NCBI GenBank assembly: GCA_014218235.1
Contig: CM024766.1
Coordinates: 48,635,359 to 48,699,358 of the forward strand
Direction: 5' to 3'
Length of the DNA: 64,000 bases
Source: Colocasia esculenta
Taxonomy: Eukaryota > Streptophyta > Magnoliopsida > Alismatales > Araceae
Below are positions 54,838 to 64,000 of the stretch, one piece after another. The notes beneath the pieces were generated by a model, which saw only the letters and a program-made list of their open reading frames with translations, made no database searches and was not told the DNA's origin. Position 1 is the stretch's first letter. Every line of letters begins with the position of its first letter. Position numbers and translations under genes: made by a program.

Positions 54838-55025
54838 TTGGCTTCTTGACCTGTAAAAGAAGTGGGCTGCCTTCTTGCCCGGGAAAGAGAAGAAGACCAG
54901 CTAGGGTGCTGGGTGTTGTATTGTCCTTTAGGGGGACTGTACCCTTGGTTAGTAAAATCCCAAGAGGTTGCTTGGGGACTGGACGTAGGACTTTCATATG
55001 GGAAGGGCCGAACCAGGATAAATTC
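54838..55025 (+). other. Hairpin block in the 5' LTR of F
   Basis: CTTCTTGCCCGGGAAAGAGAAG-type pairing followed by AAGACC, and CCAGC...GCTGG. Hairpin 1 is CCCAAG-AGGTTG-CTTGGG (54959-54976) and hairpin 2 CTTTC-ATATG-GGAAG (54991-55005), then CCGAACCAGGATAAA. In the 3' LTR of F (about 59150-59220) hairpin 2 is the fully paired CTTCC/GGAAG. Confidence 0.72.
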
Positions 55026-55199
55026 CCTGTGTTATTTGTGTGATTGTTTATTTGCTTCCGCACTGCTACTCTCTATCACACTAAACTAACCAAATCTTCA
55101 AGTGATAATTTTCTTTGTTTAGGTTTCTATTTTGGATTTCAGAAAACCTATTCACCCCCCTCTAGGTTAGCTTGTTGCCGTACCAAAAGGGCCAACAAG

Positions 55200-55212
55200 T
55201 GGTATCAGAGCG
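55200..55212 (+). other. Primer binding site of element F
   Basis: TGGTATCAGAGCG, initiator tRNA-Met type with the last base differing, two bases after the LTR. Confidence 0.9.
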
Positions 55213-55260
55213 AGTCTCTGAACATTCAAAGAAGATCCAACGATCTTAGAGCAAAGATCC

Positions 55261-57048
55261 ATGGCAGCTCAAGGATTTGTTGAAGGACAATCAGTCACCA
55301 GACCTCCAATCTTCGATGGAGAGGATTACCAATATTGGAAGATGAGGATGGAATGCTTCATTTGAGGCACAGACTTTGATCTGTGGCAGATAATAAAGTT
55401 AGGTGAATGTGTTATTATTCCTGCTGAAGGTACTACTGCTATTACAGCAGCAGATAAAATTAAATTATCTTTAAACTTTAAGGCTTACAATTTTTTATGT
55501 TGCGCCTTATCTAAAAGAGAATTCAGTAGAGTATCTGCATGTAAATCTGCTAAAGAAATATGGGATAAACTGCAGATAACTTATGAGGGAACAGATAAAG
55601 TAAAATAAACTAGGATAGATATTCTCGTTTCACAGTATGAGCAGTTTAAAATGCTTCTTAACGAAAATATAACTCAGATGTACAATAGATTTTCGAACAT
55701 AGTAGTTGGTCTAAGCTTACTTGGCAAAAATCTTTCTGATGAGAAAACTGTCAAAAAAATACTTAGGTCTTTAACTATTTCATGGACCCCTAAGGTCACA
55801 GCTATTGAAGAAGCCCATGATCTACCCAAGTTTTCTATTGATAAGCTAATTGGTTCCCTCATGGAACATGAAATTAATATGGAGCGACTATCTGAGAGCT
55901 CATCAAAGAAAAAATGTACTAATGCTCTTAAAGTTGCAGCTGCTCCTTCCACTTCTTCTTCTTCTAGCTCAAAAATTGCAGGTTCTGAAGATAGTGATGT
56001 AGATGAAGTTCTATCCAAACTTCAGAAGATTCTCAAGAAGAAGAAAAATGGTTCGAGAAGGATTCAAAAGAAAGAAAGAAAAGAAAAAGAACCAGTCTGT
56101 TATGAATGCAGAAAACCTGGACATCTAAGACCAGATTGTCCAAGACTAAAGAAGACTGGTCAAACAGAAAAGTCCAAGAAGCAGCACAAGAAGTTCAAAA
56201 GAAAAGCCATGGCGGCTGCTTGGGAAAATGAAGAGACCACAAGCTCAGACTCATCAAGCTCAAGTTCAGAGAAAGAGCAAGTAAACCTAGCCCTCATGGT
56301 AGGACTAGATGAGGTACATTCTAACTCATCCTTTGATTCTTGCACAGATTCAGAATCTGAAGATTTAAAACAAGTGGTTAATGAATTTTATGATAAACAC
56401 AAGGTTGTTGTAAAAGAATTAAAAATTATAAAGAGAAACCTTACTTGTTTGGAAAACACTAATTCTAATCTTAAATCAGAAATAGAACAATTGGAAAAAC
56501 AATTGAAGGAAAGTAAAGATAATAATTCTTCTTTGAATGAAAATTTAAGGAGCACGGATAATGAAAAATTAGAGTTAGAAGAAAAATTGAAAACTCTAAC
56601 TGAAGAAAATCTTTATTTAAGAGAATCAGTTAGGAAGCTAACTAAAGGGAAAACATCTCTAGCTCTATGTTTAAAAGGATCAAAATCTGGAAACAATAAA
56701 CAAGGTCTTGGATACATACCTCCAGAAAAAGGAAAACAGTCCATAATTCTAGGAAAATATCCCTTACCAGAATTTGTAAAAGAAATCAAAATGCCTCAGA
56801 AAAAGGCACCTGAAATAAAAAAGCTTTATCAAAAGAAAAAGGTTTCTAAAAAATGTATCCTAAACAGACATCACAAAGATAATCAGAACTACAGAACAAA
56901 CTATATTCATTGTTGTTCTCATTGCAATAAACTAGGACACACTGTAAACGCCTGCACAACAAGGCACTTAGTTTGGATTCCTAAAGGTTATTTTCATGCA
57001 TCTAACCATCAAGGACCCAAAAAGATTTGGGTACCTACTTCTGAGTAG
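55261..57048 (+). pseudogene. gag of element F
   Basis: ATG at 55261 (MAAQGFVEGQSVTRPPIFDG), 595 codons in one unshifted frame to a stop at 57046-57048. Two in-frame stops interrupt it: TGA at 55363 (likely from CGA) and TAA at 55606 (likely from CAA), both explained by C-to-T changes. Downstream of these, 465 codons are open. Features: SRVSACKSAKEIWDKLQITY, MYNRFSNIVVGLSLLGKNLS, first CCHC knuckle CYECRKPGHLRPDC (56098-56139), Ser-rich stretch and long coiled coil (about 56380-56660). The second knuckle is CSHCNKLGHTVNAC (56914-56955) and the end is KKIWVPTSE. Gag alone could serve packaging in trans. The frame is better kept than in A, B or H. Confidence 0.92.
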
Positions 57049-57611
57049 CTTATTTGCAGGATAGCCTTGGAGCATCAGGAACAAAGAATGCTCAAGGCAA
57101 GGGTGACTGCCAACTCTTCATCCAACTCCTATTTAAAGAGGGAGTAGTCACAAATATTGAATTTTATATTGCTACTAACAATGTTTGCAAGCTTTTCCTA
57201 AGATCTATGCAAAAAAAAAAAAAAAATTGAAGACTTGTCAAACAACCAGTCAATAAGACGACTCAAGAGATCAATAGGTCGACACACCAAGAAACACCTA
57301 TCGACAGACAAGTGAAGAATCCTCAAGAGGACCCTCTCTGTCAGGGGGAGCCTTATGCTTAGGGGAGAAAACATACAGGGGAAGCACAGACTATGGGGGA
57401 GTTATTCATTATCGTCTATTATTGTTGAACCCCTCGATGGTAAGAAATTTTTCTCTAAGGGGAGAGATCACATGGTAAGATCCTTCCTTTTTGGTTTGTG
57501 ACAAAAAAAGGGGAGAGTATGCATTATTTATGATTTTTTTTGTATTTTTATGCGTTAAGTATTTTTGTCAGAAAATTCTCATAAATTTTGTCATCACAAA
57601 AATGGGGAGAT
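57049..57611 (+). other. Pol stub and repeated polypurine tracts of element F
   Basis: The first 120 bases after gag keep a faint protease-like trace (reading KEGVVT near 57138), then all of pol is absent. A run of 16 A at 57211-57226 may mark the deletion point. The rest holds several purine tracts (CAGGGGGAG near 57338, TTAGGGGAG 57359, ATGGGGGAG 57390, AAGGGGAGAG 57458, AAAAGGGGAGAG 57508) before the LTR-adjacent one. GTCGAC- and ATCGACAG-like sites occur near 57281 and 57299. Confidence 0.75.
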
Positions 57612-57662
57612 TGTTGAACCACTCCTATATTTTACCATTATATTTTGGTGATAACAAAATTT
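57583..57662 (+). promoter_or_regulatory. Polypurine tract of F bracketed by an inverted repeat
   Basis: AAAAATGGGGAGAT ends at the 3' LTR start 57612. Arms AAATTTTGTCATCACAAAAA (57583-57602) and TTTTGGTGATAACAAAATTT (57643-57662) pair over about 20 bases with few mismatches. Confidence 0.8.
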
Positions 57663-59397
57663 ATCATTAATTAAATATTATTAAAAATATTTAATATCAT
57701 GTTTTCCTAATAAATATAAATTTATGGCATTTTAGTGATAACAAAACTTATGATTAATTAAATATTATTAAATATATTTAATATTATGTTTTTCCTAATA
57801 AATATAAATTTATGGAATTATTACTATATGATTTGTACTAAAAAGCTAAATCGACGTCCATTCAATATACATCGATTTCAGTTCTCAAAGTGCCACATCG
57901 ATTTGCTTGAAAACACGAATTTCACTGCAACATCGATTTGCTTGAAAACATGGATTTGCCTCACACATCGATTTGGTAAGTGAAACATCAAATTGCTTCA
58001 AATATCGATTTGGTAAGTGAAACATCGATTTGCCTCTCACATCGATTTGGTAAGTGAAACATCGATTTGCTTCAAACATCGATTTGGTAAGTGAAACATC
58101 GATTTGCCTCTCACATCGATTTGGTAAGTGAAACATCGATTTGCTTCGAACATTGATTTGGTAAGTGAAACATCAATTAGCTTCAAACATCGATTTGGTA
58201 AGTGGAACATGGATTTGCTCTCACATCGATTTGCTCTAATAAGGATTCGGTCTCATAAGGATTTGATAAGTGTAATATGGATTTGCTTCTCATATGGATT
58301 TCAAGATGGATTTCACTTAAACATCAATTTCCTTATATTTCAAAATGTTTTTGGCATCTAGTGAGAAAGTCAAATATTTTTATTTACGTAATCTTCTATC
58401 TTTCTGACAGGAGATCTTTTTGCTTATTTCTCTAGATCTCTTTTCCTGCCAACAAAAAGGTGGTCACTTACTACTTCTGGGTGGCAATAGGAAACATAGA
58501 GGTATGATCCTTTTTGACATAAACACTCTTTTATCTAAACACTCTCTTCTATACTTGCAGACCTCGTAGACCACAAAATATCAGAAGAAAGAGAAGATGA
58601 GCAACGGCTAGAACTCCAACGGATTTATTCAAATTGCTCATATAAAAGATGAAATGTGGCTGAGGAACAAGTAGAGAGCTTTCTTGCAGATTTTTTAAGA
58701 GTGTACATCCTGTGAGGAACCTCAACGCCACATACACTCAAAGGAAAAGAGAGAAAGATCCCGAGCCCAAGAAGAAGAAGTGTTCAAGCATCTGAAGCCT
58801 TCCAACTTCAAGCTCCTTCTCCTCTCTTCACTCTCTCTACGTGCATCTTGTAATCTGGGGAGAGAGTCTTTTAGCTGAGAGTTTCTTTTAGTTGGTGTTC
58901 ATCTGTTCCAACTCTCAACCGTGTTCTTTCTTTTATAAGAAAGATCTTTGTCTAGCTGTAGGATTGTATACATTGTAGAACCTAGATAGGGGTTTGTGTC
59001 TAGTTGAACCGCACTGAGGTTTGTACCAGGAGGTTGGCTTCTTGACCTGTAAAAGAAGTGGGCTGCCTTCTTGCCCGGGAAAGAGAAGAAGACCAGCTAG
59101 GGTGCTGGGTGTTGTATTGTACTTGAGGAGGACTATACCCTTGGTTAGTAAAATCCTAAGAGGTTGCTTGGGGACTAGACGTAGGACTTCCATGTGGGAA
59201 GGGCTGAACCAGGATAAATTCTCTATGTTATTTGTGTGATTGTTTATTTACTTCCACACTTCTACTCTCTATCACACTAAACTAACAAAATCTTCAAGTG
59301 ATAATTTTATGTGTTTAAGTTTCTAATTCAGATTTCAGAAAACCTATTCACCCCCCCCCCCTCTAGGTTAGCTTGCTACCGTACCAAAAGGCCAACA
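57612..59397 (+). repeat. 3' LTR of element F
   Basis: 1786 bp, closely matching 53337-55197 and ending GGCCAACA. Its CATCGATTT array (57847-58325) has fewer units than that of the 5' LTR. The hairpin block lies at about 59037-59220. Confidence 0.94.
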
Positions 59398-59402
59398 AAT
59401 AC

Positions 59403-60097
59403 AACTAGGAAAAGGACAAGCTAGAATAAATACAAGAATCGATCGACTGTTGAGGAGATCTCAGTTGGTTCGTCATGCTGGTTTTTGTCTTAATCAGTTG
59501 AAGTCTCACTTCGTCATATCCGAAGTTACCCTTCTTCATATCGAAGCTAACATCATCATATCCGAAGTTCGTACTTCGTCATGCTAATTTTTGTCTTGAT
59601 CAGTCGAAGTCTCACTTCGTCATGTGTGCCGTGTGTTGGTGTTTATCGTGCTACTGTGTGTAGTACTCATCAGTCAAAAGCACTAGTCCTATGTGGGCCT
59701 GGCAATGTGTGTGCTGCGGAGTTTAGTCCCGGTGGTGTATCCGAAGCTACACTTCGTCATATCTGAAGCTAACTTCGTCATGTCCGAAGCTGGTACTTCA
59801 TCATGTTGCTTTTTGTCTTGATCAATCGAAGTCTCACTTCGTCATATCCGAACTTAACTTCATCATATCCGAAGCTACATTTTGTCATATCCGAAGTTAG
59901 TACTTCGTCATGCTGGTTTTTGTCTTGATCGGTCGAAGTTACACTTCGTCATATCTGAAGCTACACTTCGTCATATCCAAAGTTAACTTTGTCATATTCG
60001 AAGTTACACTTCGTCATATTCGAAGCTACACTTTGTGATATCTAAAGCTTTAGTTCGACTGACTGCGTTATATCTTGGCCAGTCGAATTGTTATATT
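59403..60097 (+). repeat. CTTCG/CGAAG repeat array left of the LTR of H
   Basis: From about 59470, irregular units of 20-25 bp of the form ACTTCGTCATATCCGAAG, each an inverted repeat (CTTCG ... CGAAG). Interspersed are TTTTTGTCTTGATCAGTCGAAG segments. It may belong to the LTR of H, but the LTR start is not recognisable; a TGTTGAGGAG at 59449 is one candidate. Confidence 0.65.
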
Positions 60098-60877
60098 GAT
60101 TGTTGAACATCAATTGTTTCTAAACATCGATTGTCTTTAAATATCGATTGTCTTTATATATTGATAGTCTTCATAAAACATCGATTATCTTTATAAGATA
60201 TCGATTGCCTTCATAAATATCGATTGTTTTTATACAATGATTACAGTTGTTTTACATGATTATCTTATTATTTATCTGTCTGACTACAAATCTTTTTGTC
60301 TGTCTTATAAGATCTCTTTGTTGAGCAACTATTCTTATCTATTTTGCTAAACATATAATTATGATATTTTTTCTATGACAAAACCTTTTAATATCTATTG
60401 TTTTTGCATTATGTTTTTACTATGACAAAACCTTTCAAAACTTTCTATATGACAAAACCTTTTAAGACTTTGTATATGACAAATCTTCTATAATTAAGTT
60501 GATTAGAATATACATCAAAGTATTTTGTTATACTGTATAAACATTTGTCAAAAGTCATGCTTACATAGAATCTAAGTTTCAATGCAACGAAATTTCTCTA
60601 AGTCCACAACGCTCACTATATATCATACTGACCCCGACTCCTACTTCGACTCCGGACTGCGACTTCTGACTCCAACTTCCATATAGTTGAAATTCTCACT
60701 ACATATCACACTATGTTTGACGCCGGGTGTCAACAGAAGCTCATCGGCTGTCGACAGGTACTGCAGCATATGTGTCTTCCAAAACTGTATTTCTTAATCA
60801 GGGGCTGGGCTGTCGATGGATGCAACCTACCTGTCGACAATTGCTGGTTTCCTCAAATTTTCTCTAAGTCCACATCG

Positions 60878-61270
60878 ACTACCGTTATAAGCTCACATCG
60901 ATTTCATTAGAACATCGATTTCACTTGAACAACATCGATTCCATTCAAACATCGACTTATGTTGAACATCGATTTCATTTAAATATCGATTCACTCTCAA
61001 CATCGATTTCATTAGAACATTGATTATGCCAAACATCAATTCATCTTGATCATCGACTTTATTCAAACATCGATTTCGTTCAACAACGATTTCATCTAGA
61101 ACATCGATTTTACTCAAACATCGATTATGCCTCAACATCAATTACACTTATACATGGATTATGTTCATTTCAACATCAATTATCCCTCAACATCGATTAC
61201 ACTTATACATAAATTATGTTTACATCGATTTCATTCCACATCAATTCTCTTTCAACATCGATTGTATCTC
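60878..61270 (+). repeat. ACATCGATTT array in the LTR of H
   Basis: Units of about 15-25 bp such as GAACATCGATTTCATT and CAACATCGATTACAC, the same core as in A and F. Confidence 0.88.
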
Positions 61271-62479
61271 ACTACGACTTCTTTACAGTCGAAGTCTATC
61301 TTCTTGTCACACTCTCACTCCTTCAGAGTCGATGTATCTCATATCAACTTCTGTGTACTTGTACTTATAAAAATTTTTATATCTATATTTTAGCACAGAA
61401 CTTAATAAATCATTATCTTGATTTCTTCATGAGTTTTCATGATTCATATTGGAATCCCTTTTTACATAAGAATATTCTTTAAGAGACTTATAATTATTTT
61501 TCTGCTATCATAAAATTCAAATATCTTTTGGCGGGAAAAATATTATATATCTATCTTATTTGAAATGTCTTTTTGAGATCTGCAATGTATATAAGCTTAT
61601 CATCTCTCTCATGACCAGTTAAATTATTTTATCTCCGATTGAGCATATGGTCAGGAATTAAATGCGATGATAGGTATAAGCTGTATGGGCTATCTGTCAG
61701 AAGATCACCTGCTGCATCCTTTTGTCAGAACTCTCTGACTTTCAGCATAAAGTACTCATGCACCAGTCTATCTATCTTTTAATGCTCTAACCTTCTATCT
61801 GTTTGAGCTTACTTGCTTTATATTTTTATATATAACTCACCTACCTGTGAAAGCATGGAGATATCTTTCTATCTTGCCCTTTCAGGCTTGCAGAACATTT
61901 ATGAAGCATGTGTTGCGCATGGAGTTCACAGAAGTATTAATGAAGCTGTCTCTGAAGCATGAAGCTACAAAATATAGCCTAAAGATGTTGGGACTCATGG
62001 AGCTAAAGATTTGATGGACAAACCTAAGAAGATCAAAGTCTCCTCTCAATGGACATCCTTCAACAGCTAGCTTCCAATGACCAAAATTCAAACGGGCAAA
62101 TTTGAAGCTTATATATATGAAGCCGAAGCTTGAAGTCTAACAACAAGAAAAATAATAGATATAGAGATACACACACTTAGAAGAAGATAGAAGCTTACAT
62201 TCCACTCCTATCAGAAAGAAAGAAAAGCCACTGAAAAGGGAAAGAGAGCTACTCCTCAAGCCTCGACTTGCAAGCTCTCCATGGCTTTTAGAAGTCTTCT
62301 TCCTTGGTGGTTTTCTGCATTGTAGATCTTTTCAGTCCACCTTTGTTTCAGACAGAGTAGAGATTCAATTTTCATTCGTTTCTCATTCTAATTCTTTGTG
62401 TTTGCTCATTGTTGTTGAGCAGACACACAAGTTTTCATACTTCTGTGTAAGATAACCTGTAGGGGGTTTGTACTCTGCA

Positions 62480-62680
62480 GTGCCCCTCTTGTGAAGGGAA
62501 CACATACAAGTGTAGTTGGTCTTGCACCCCTTGGTGAAGGGAAGACTTGCTGGTCTCCAAATGGTTGTATTACCTCTCGGTTGAGAGAAGGCCAAGTACG
62601 CTTGGTAGTTAGTGAAATCCCAAGTGGTTGCTTAGGGACTGAACGTAGGACTTCCATGTCGGAAGGGCCGAACTAGGATA
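62480..62680 (+). other. Hairpin block in the LTR of H
   Basis: CCCTT-GGTG-AAGGG followed by AAGAC, CTCTC-GGTT-GAGAG, and CAAG-TACG-CTTG precede hairpin 1, CCCAAG-TGGTTG-CTTAGG (one mismatch), and hairpin 2, CTTCC-ATGTC-GGAAG, then CCGAACTAGGATAAA. Same order as in F. Confidence 0.72.
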
Positions 62681-62859
62681 AAATCTCTTGAGTCTTTGTG
62701 TGATTATTTTAGCCAAGTTTACACTTGTTTCACACACATCACACTAAGTACTAACGACTCTGTATAGTGTTGTTTATCTTTTAGATAAAATCTTTAAAGT
62801 GCAAGAAGTCCTATTCACCCCCCTCTAGGACAACTATAGTGCCATTTTGATCCAACAAG

Positions 62860-62872
62860 TGGTATCAGAGCG
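62860..62872 (+). other. Primer binding site of element H
   Basis: TGGTATCAGAGCG, identical to that of F, two bases after the LTR. Confidence 0.9.
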
Positions 62873-62908
62873 AGGTCTTCTCAGAAGAATCAAAAGATTT
62901 AAGAAGAG

Positions 62909-64000
62909 ATGGCATCTGAAGCTCACAACTATGAAGGTCAGTCAGTCTCCAGACCTCCATTCTTCGATGGCAAAGATTACAAATACTGGAAGATGAGAAT
63001 GAAATGCTTCATTCGAGGCACAAACTTTGATCTGTGGTAGGTAATAGAGGTAGGTGATTTTGTTGTTATTACTACTGAAGGTACTGCTACAATTATTGCA
63101 GCTGATAAATCTAAACTGCCTCTAAAATTTAAAGCTAAAAACTATCTATGTTGTGCTTTATCTAAAAGAAAATTTAGTAGACTATCCGCATGTAAATCTG
63201 CAAAAGAAATGTGGGTTAAACTACAAGTAACATATGAAGGAACCGATAAAGTGAAACAAACTAGAATAAACATTCTTGTTTCACAATATGAGCAATTCAA
63301 AATGCTACCAAATGAAAATGTCACTTAAATGTATAATAGATTTTCAAGCATAGTAGTTGGTTTAAGTTCTCTTAGTAAAACTCTTTCTGATGAATAAACT
63401 GTCAGGAAAATACTTAGGTCTTTAACTCATTCATGGACCCCTAAGGTCACTGCTATTGAGGGAGCTCATGATCTAACGAAACTTTCCATTGATAAGTTAT
63501 TTGGTTCCCTTATAGCATATGAAATAAATATGGAAAGATTTTCTAAAAGTACATTGAAAAAGAAAATGCCAAATACGTTGAAGGTTGTAGACTCTTCCTC
63601 TGAAGATTCGAAGGAGAGATCAGATGACAGTGATGATGAAATCCTGCTGTCAAGAAAACTCCAACGAATTCTGGCCAAGAAAAAGAAATTCGGCTCAAAG
63701 AGATACTTCATAAGAGAAAAGAGGAAAGAGCCAACCTATTATGAATGCAATCAGCCTTGACATTACAAGTCAGAATGTCCTAAACTTAATCTTGCTGAAA
63801 AGTTTGATAAAAAGAAAGGCAAAGAAAGAAGATTCAGAGAATACAAAATGAAGGCAATGGCCACAACTTGGGATAATGAAGAAGCTACAACTTTAGACTC
63901 TTCAAGCATAGAATCAGAAGAAGAGGAACAAGTCAATCTAGCCCTCATAGTAGGACTAGACTAGGTAAACTCTGAAACATCTTCTACTTCATGTTCAGAA
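62909..64000 (+). pseudogene. gag of element H, N-terminal part, decayed
   Basis: ATG at 62909 (MASEAHNYEGQSVSRPPFFD), closely related to gag of F (FSRLSACKSAKEMWVKLQVT, MYNRFSSIVVGLSSL). One frame is kept to the window edge but carries about five stops, for example before VIEVGDF (63040) and MYNRFSS (63327). The first zinc knuckle reads YYECNQP-stop-HYKSEC, so its first Cys and a Gly are lost. The element continues beyond the right edge. Confidence 0.9.

Larger units (their letters stand above)
53337..55197 (+). repeat. 5' LTR of element F
   Basis: TGTTGAGCCACTCC ... GGGCCAACA. A direct duplication of about 90 bp lies near its start (TTTTGGTGATAACAAAATTT near 53367 and a variant near 53455). 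A CATCGATTT array (53573-54135) and a hairpin block (54838-55025) follow. It is 75 bp longer than the 3' LTR, partly through array length. Confidence 0.94.
53337..59397 (+). mobile_element. Element F, Sirevirus-related element with gag only
   Basis: 6061 bp with LTRs of 1861 and 1786 bp, perfect AATAC target duplication, primer site, a long gag and polypurine tracts. The internal region is only 2414 bp and has no integrase, RT or RNase H. It fits the class of non-autonomous elements known as terminal-repeat retrotransposons with a GAG domain (TR-GAG); it would need enzymes from a relative. Gag has two in-frame stops. Confidence 0.92.
60098..62857 (+). repeat. 5' LTR of element H (left limit uncertain)
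   Basis: The right end is clear: CTATTCACC...CTCTAGGA...TCCAACA at 62857, followed by a primer site. Inside are CATCGATT arrays (60098-60245 and 60878-61270), a CTATGACAAAACCTTT repeat (about 60372-60486), a few TGTCGACAG-like sites (60751-60842) and a hairpin block (62480-62680). The left limit given is only where the first ATCGATT units start. Confidence 0.7.

Noticed and set aside
57211..57226. Run of 16 A as the tail of a LINE or SINE
   Set aside because: It is inside element F, with no target duplication or SINE promoter boxes around it; a deletion scar or slippage is more likely.

Overview
The window is plant nuclear DNA made almost entirely of LTR retrotransposons. I see no host protein gene, rRNA gene or tRNA gene. 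Evidence for a plant is the set of element families: Ty1/copia elements of the Sirevirus (SIRE/Maximus) type, with two CCHC knuckles in Gag, repeated polypurine tracts, long LTRs and a third reading frame downstream of pol, plus one chromodomain-bearing Ty3/gypsy element of the Tekay/Del type. All visible primer sites match initiator tRNA-Met (TGGTATCAGAGC-type). The species cannot be told from the sequence.

Layout, oldest to youngest. Element E (+ strand, 5' part outside the window) occupies 1-4912 and resumes at 51036-51266. Its 3' LTR was split by element A (- strand, 4913-15370 plus 50567-51030), whose insertion is proven by a TCTCA target duplication at 4908-4912 and 51031-51035. The 5' LTR of A was in turn split by element B (- strand, 15371-50566). 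B was then hit twice: in pol by gypsy element G (+, 25042-33481) and in gag by element S (+, 36319-47954, perfect TGGAG duplication). The first 51 kb are therefore one nest, three insertions deep below E.

To the right, 51267-53336 is old unassigned sequence with low-complexity tracts and one decayed CACTA-like transposon end. It is interrupted by element F (+, 53337-59397, perfect AATAC duplication), which has complete LTRs and gag but almost no pol. From about 59403 to the right edge lies a further Sirevirus-like element H (+): a long repeat-rich LTR ending at 62857 and the start of a decayed gag.

Functionally, Gag would form the particle. Protease, integrase and reverse transcriptase/RNase H (pol) would process, copy and insert the element. 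ORF3, in the position of an envelope gene, has no known role. Every coding region is broken by stops or frameshifts. S is the best preserved, with one uninterrupted 949-codon integrase-RT-RNase H frame. The most interesting signals are non-coding: an inverted repeat bracketing the polypurine tract and LTR start in five elements, a multi-hairpin block in the LTR leader with compensatory changes between subfamilies, and dense arrays of short TCGA-core motifs in the LTRs. The recurrent ORF3, enlarged and internally duplicated in B, is the most interesting protein signal.
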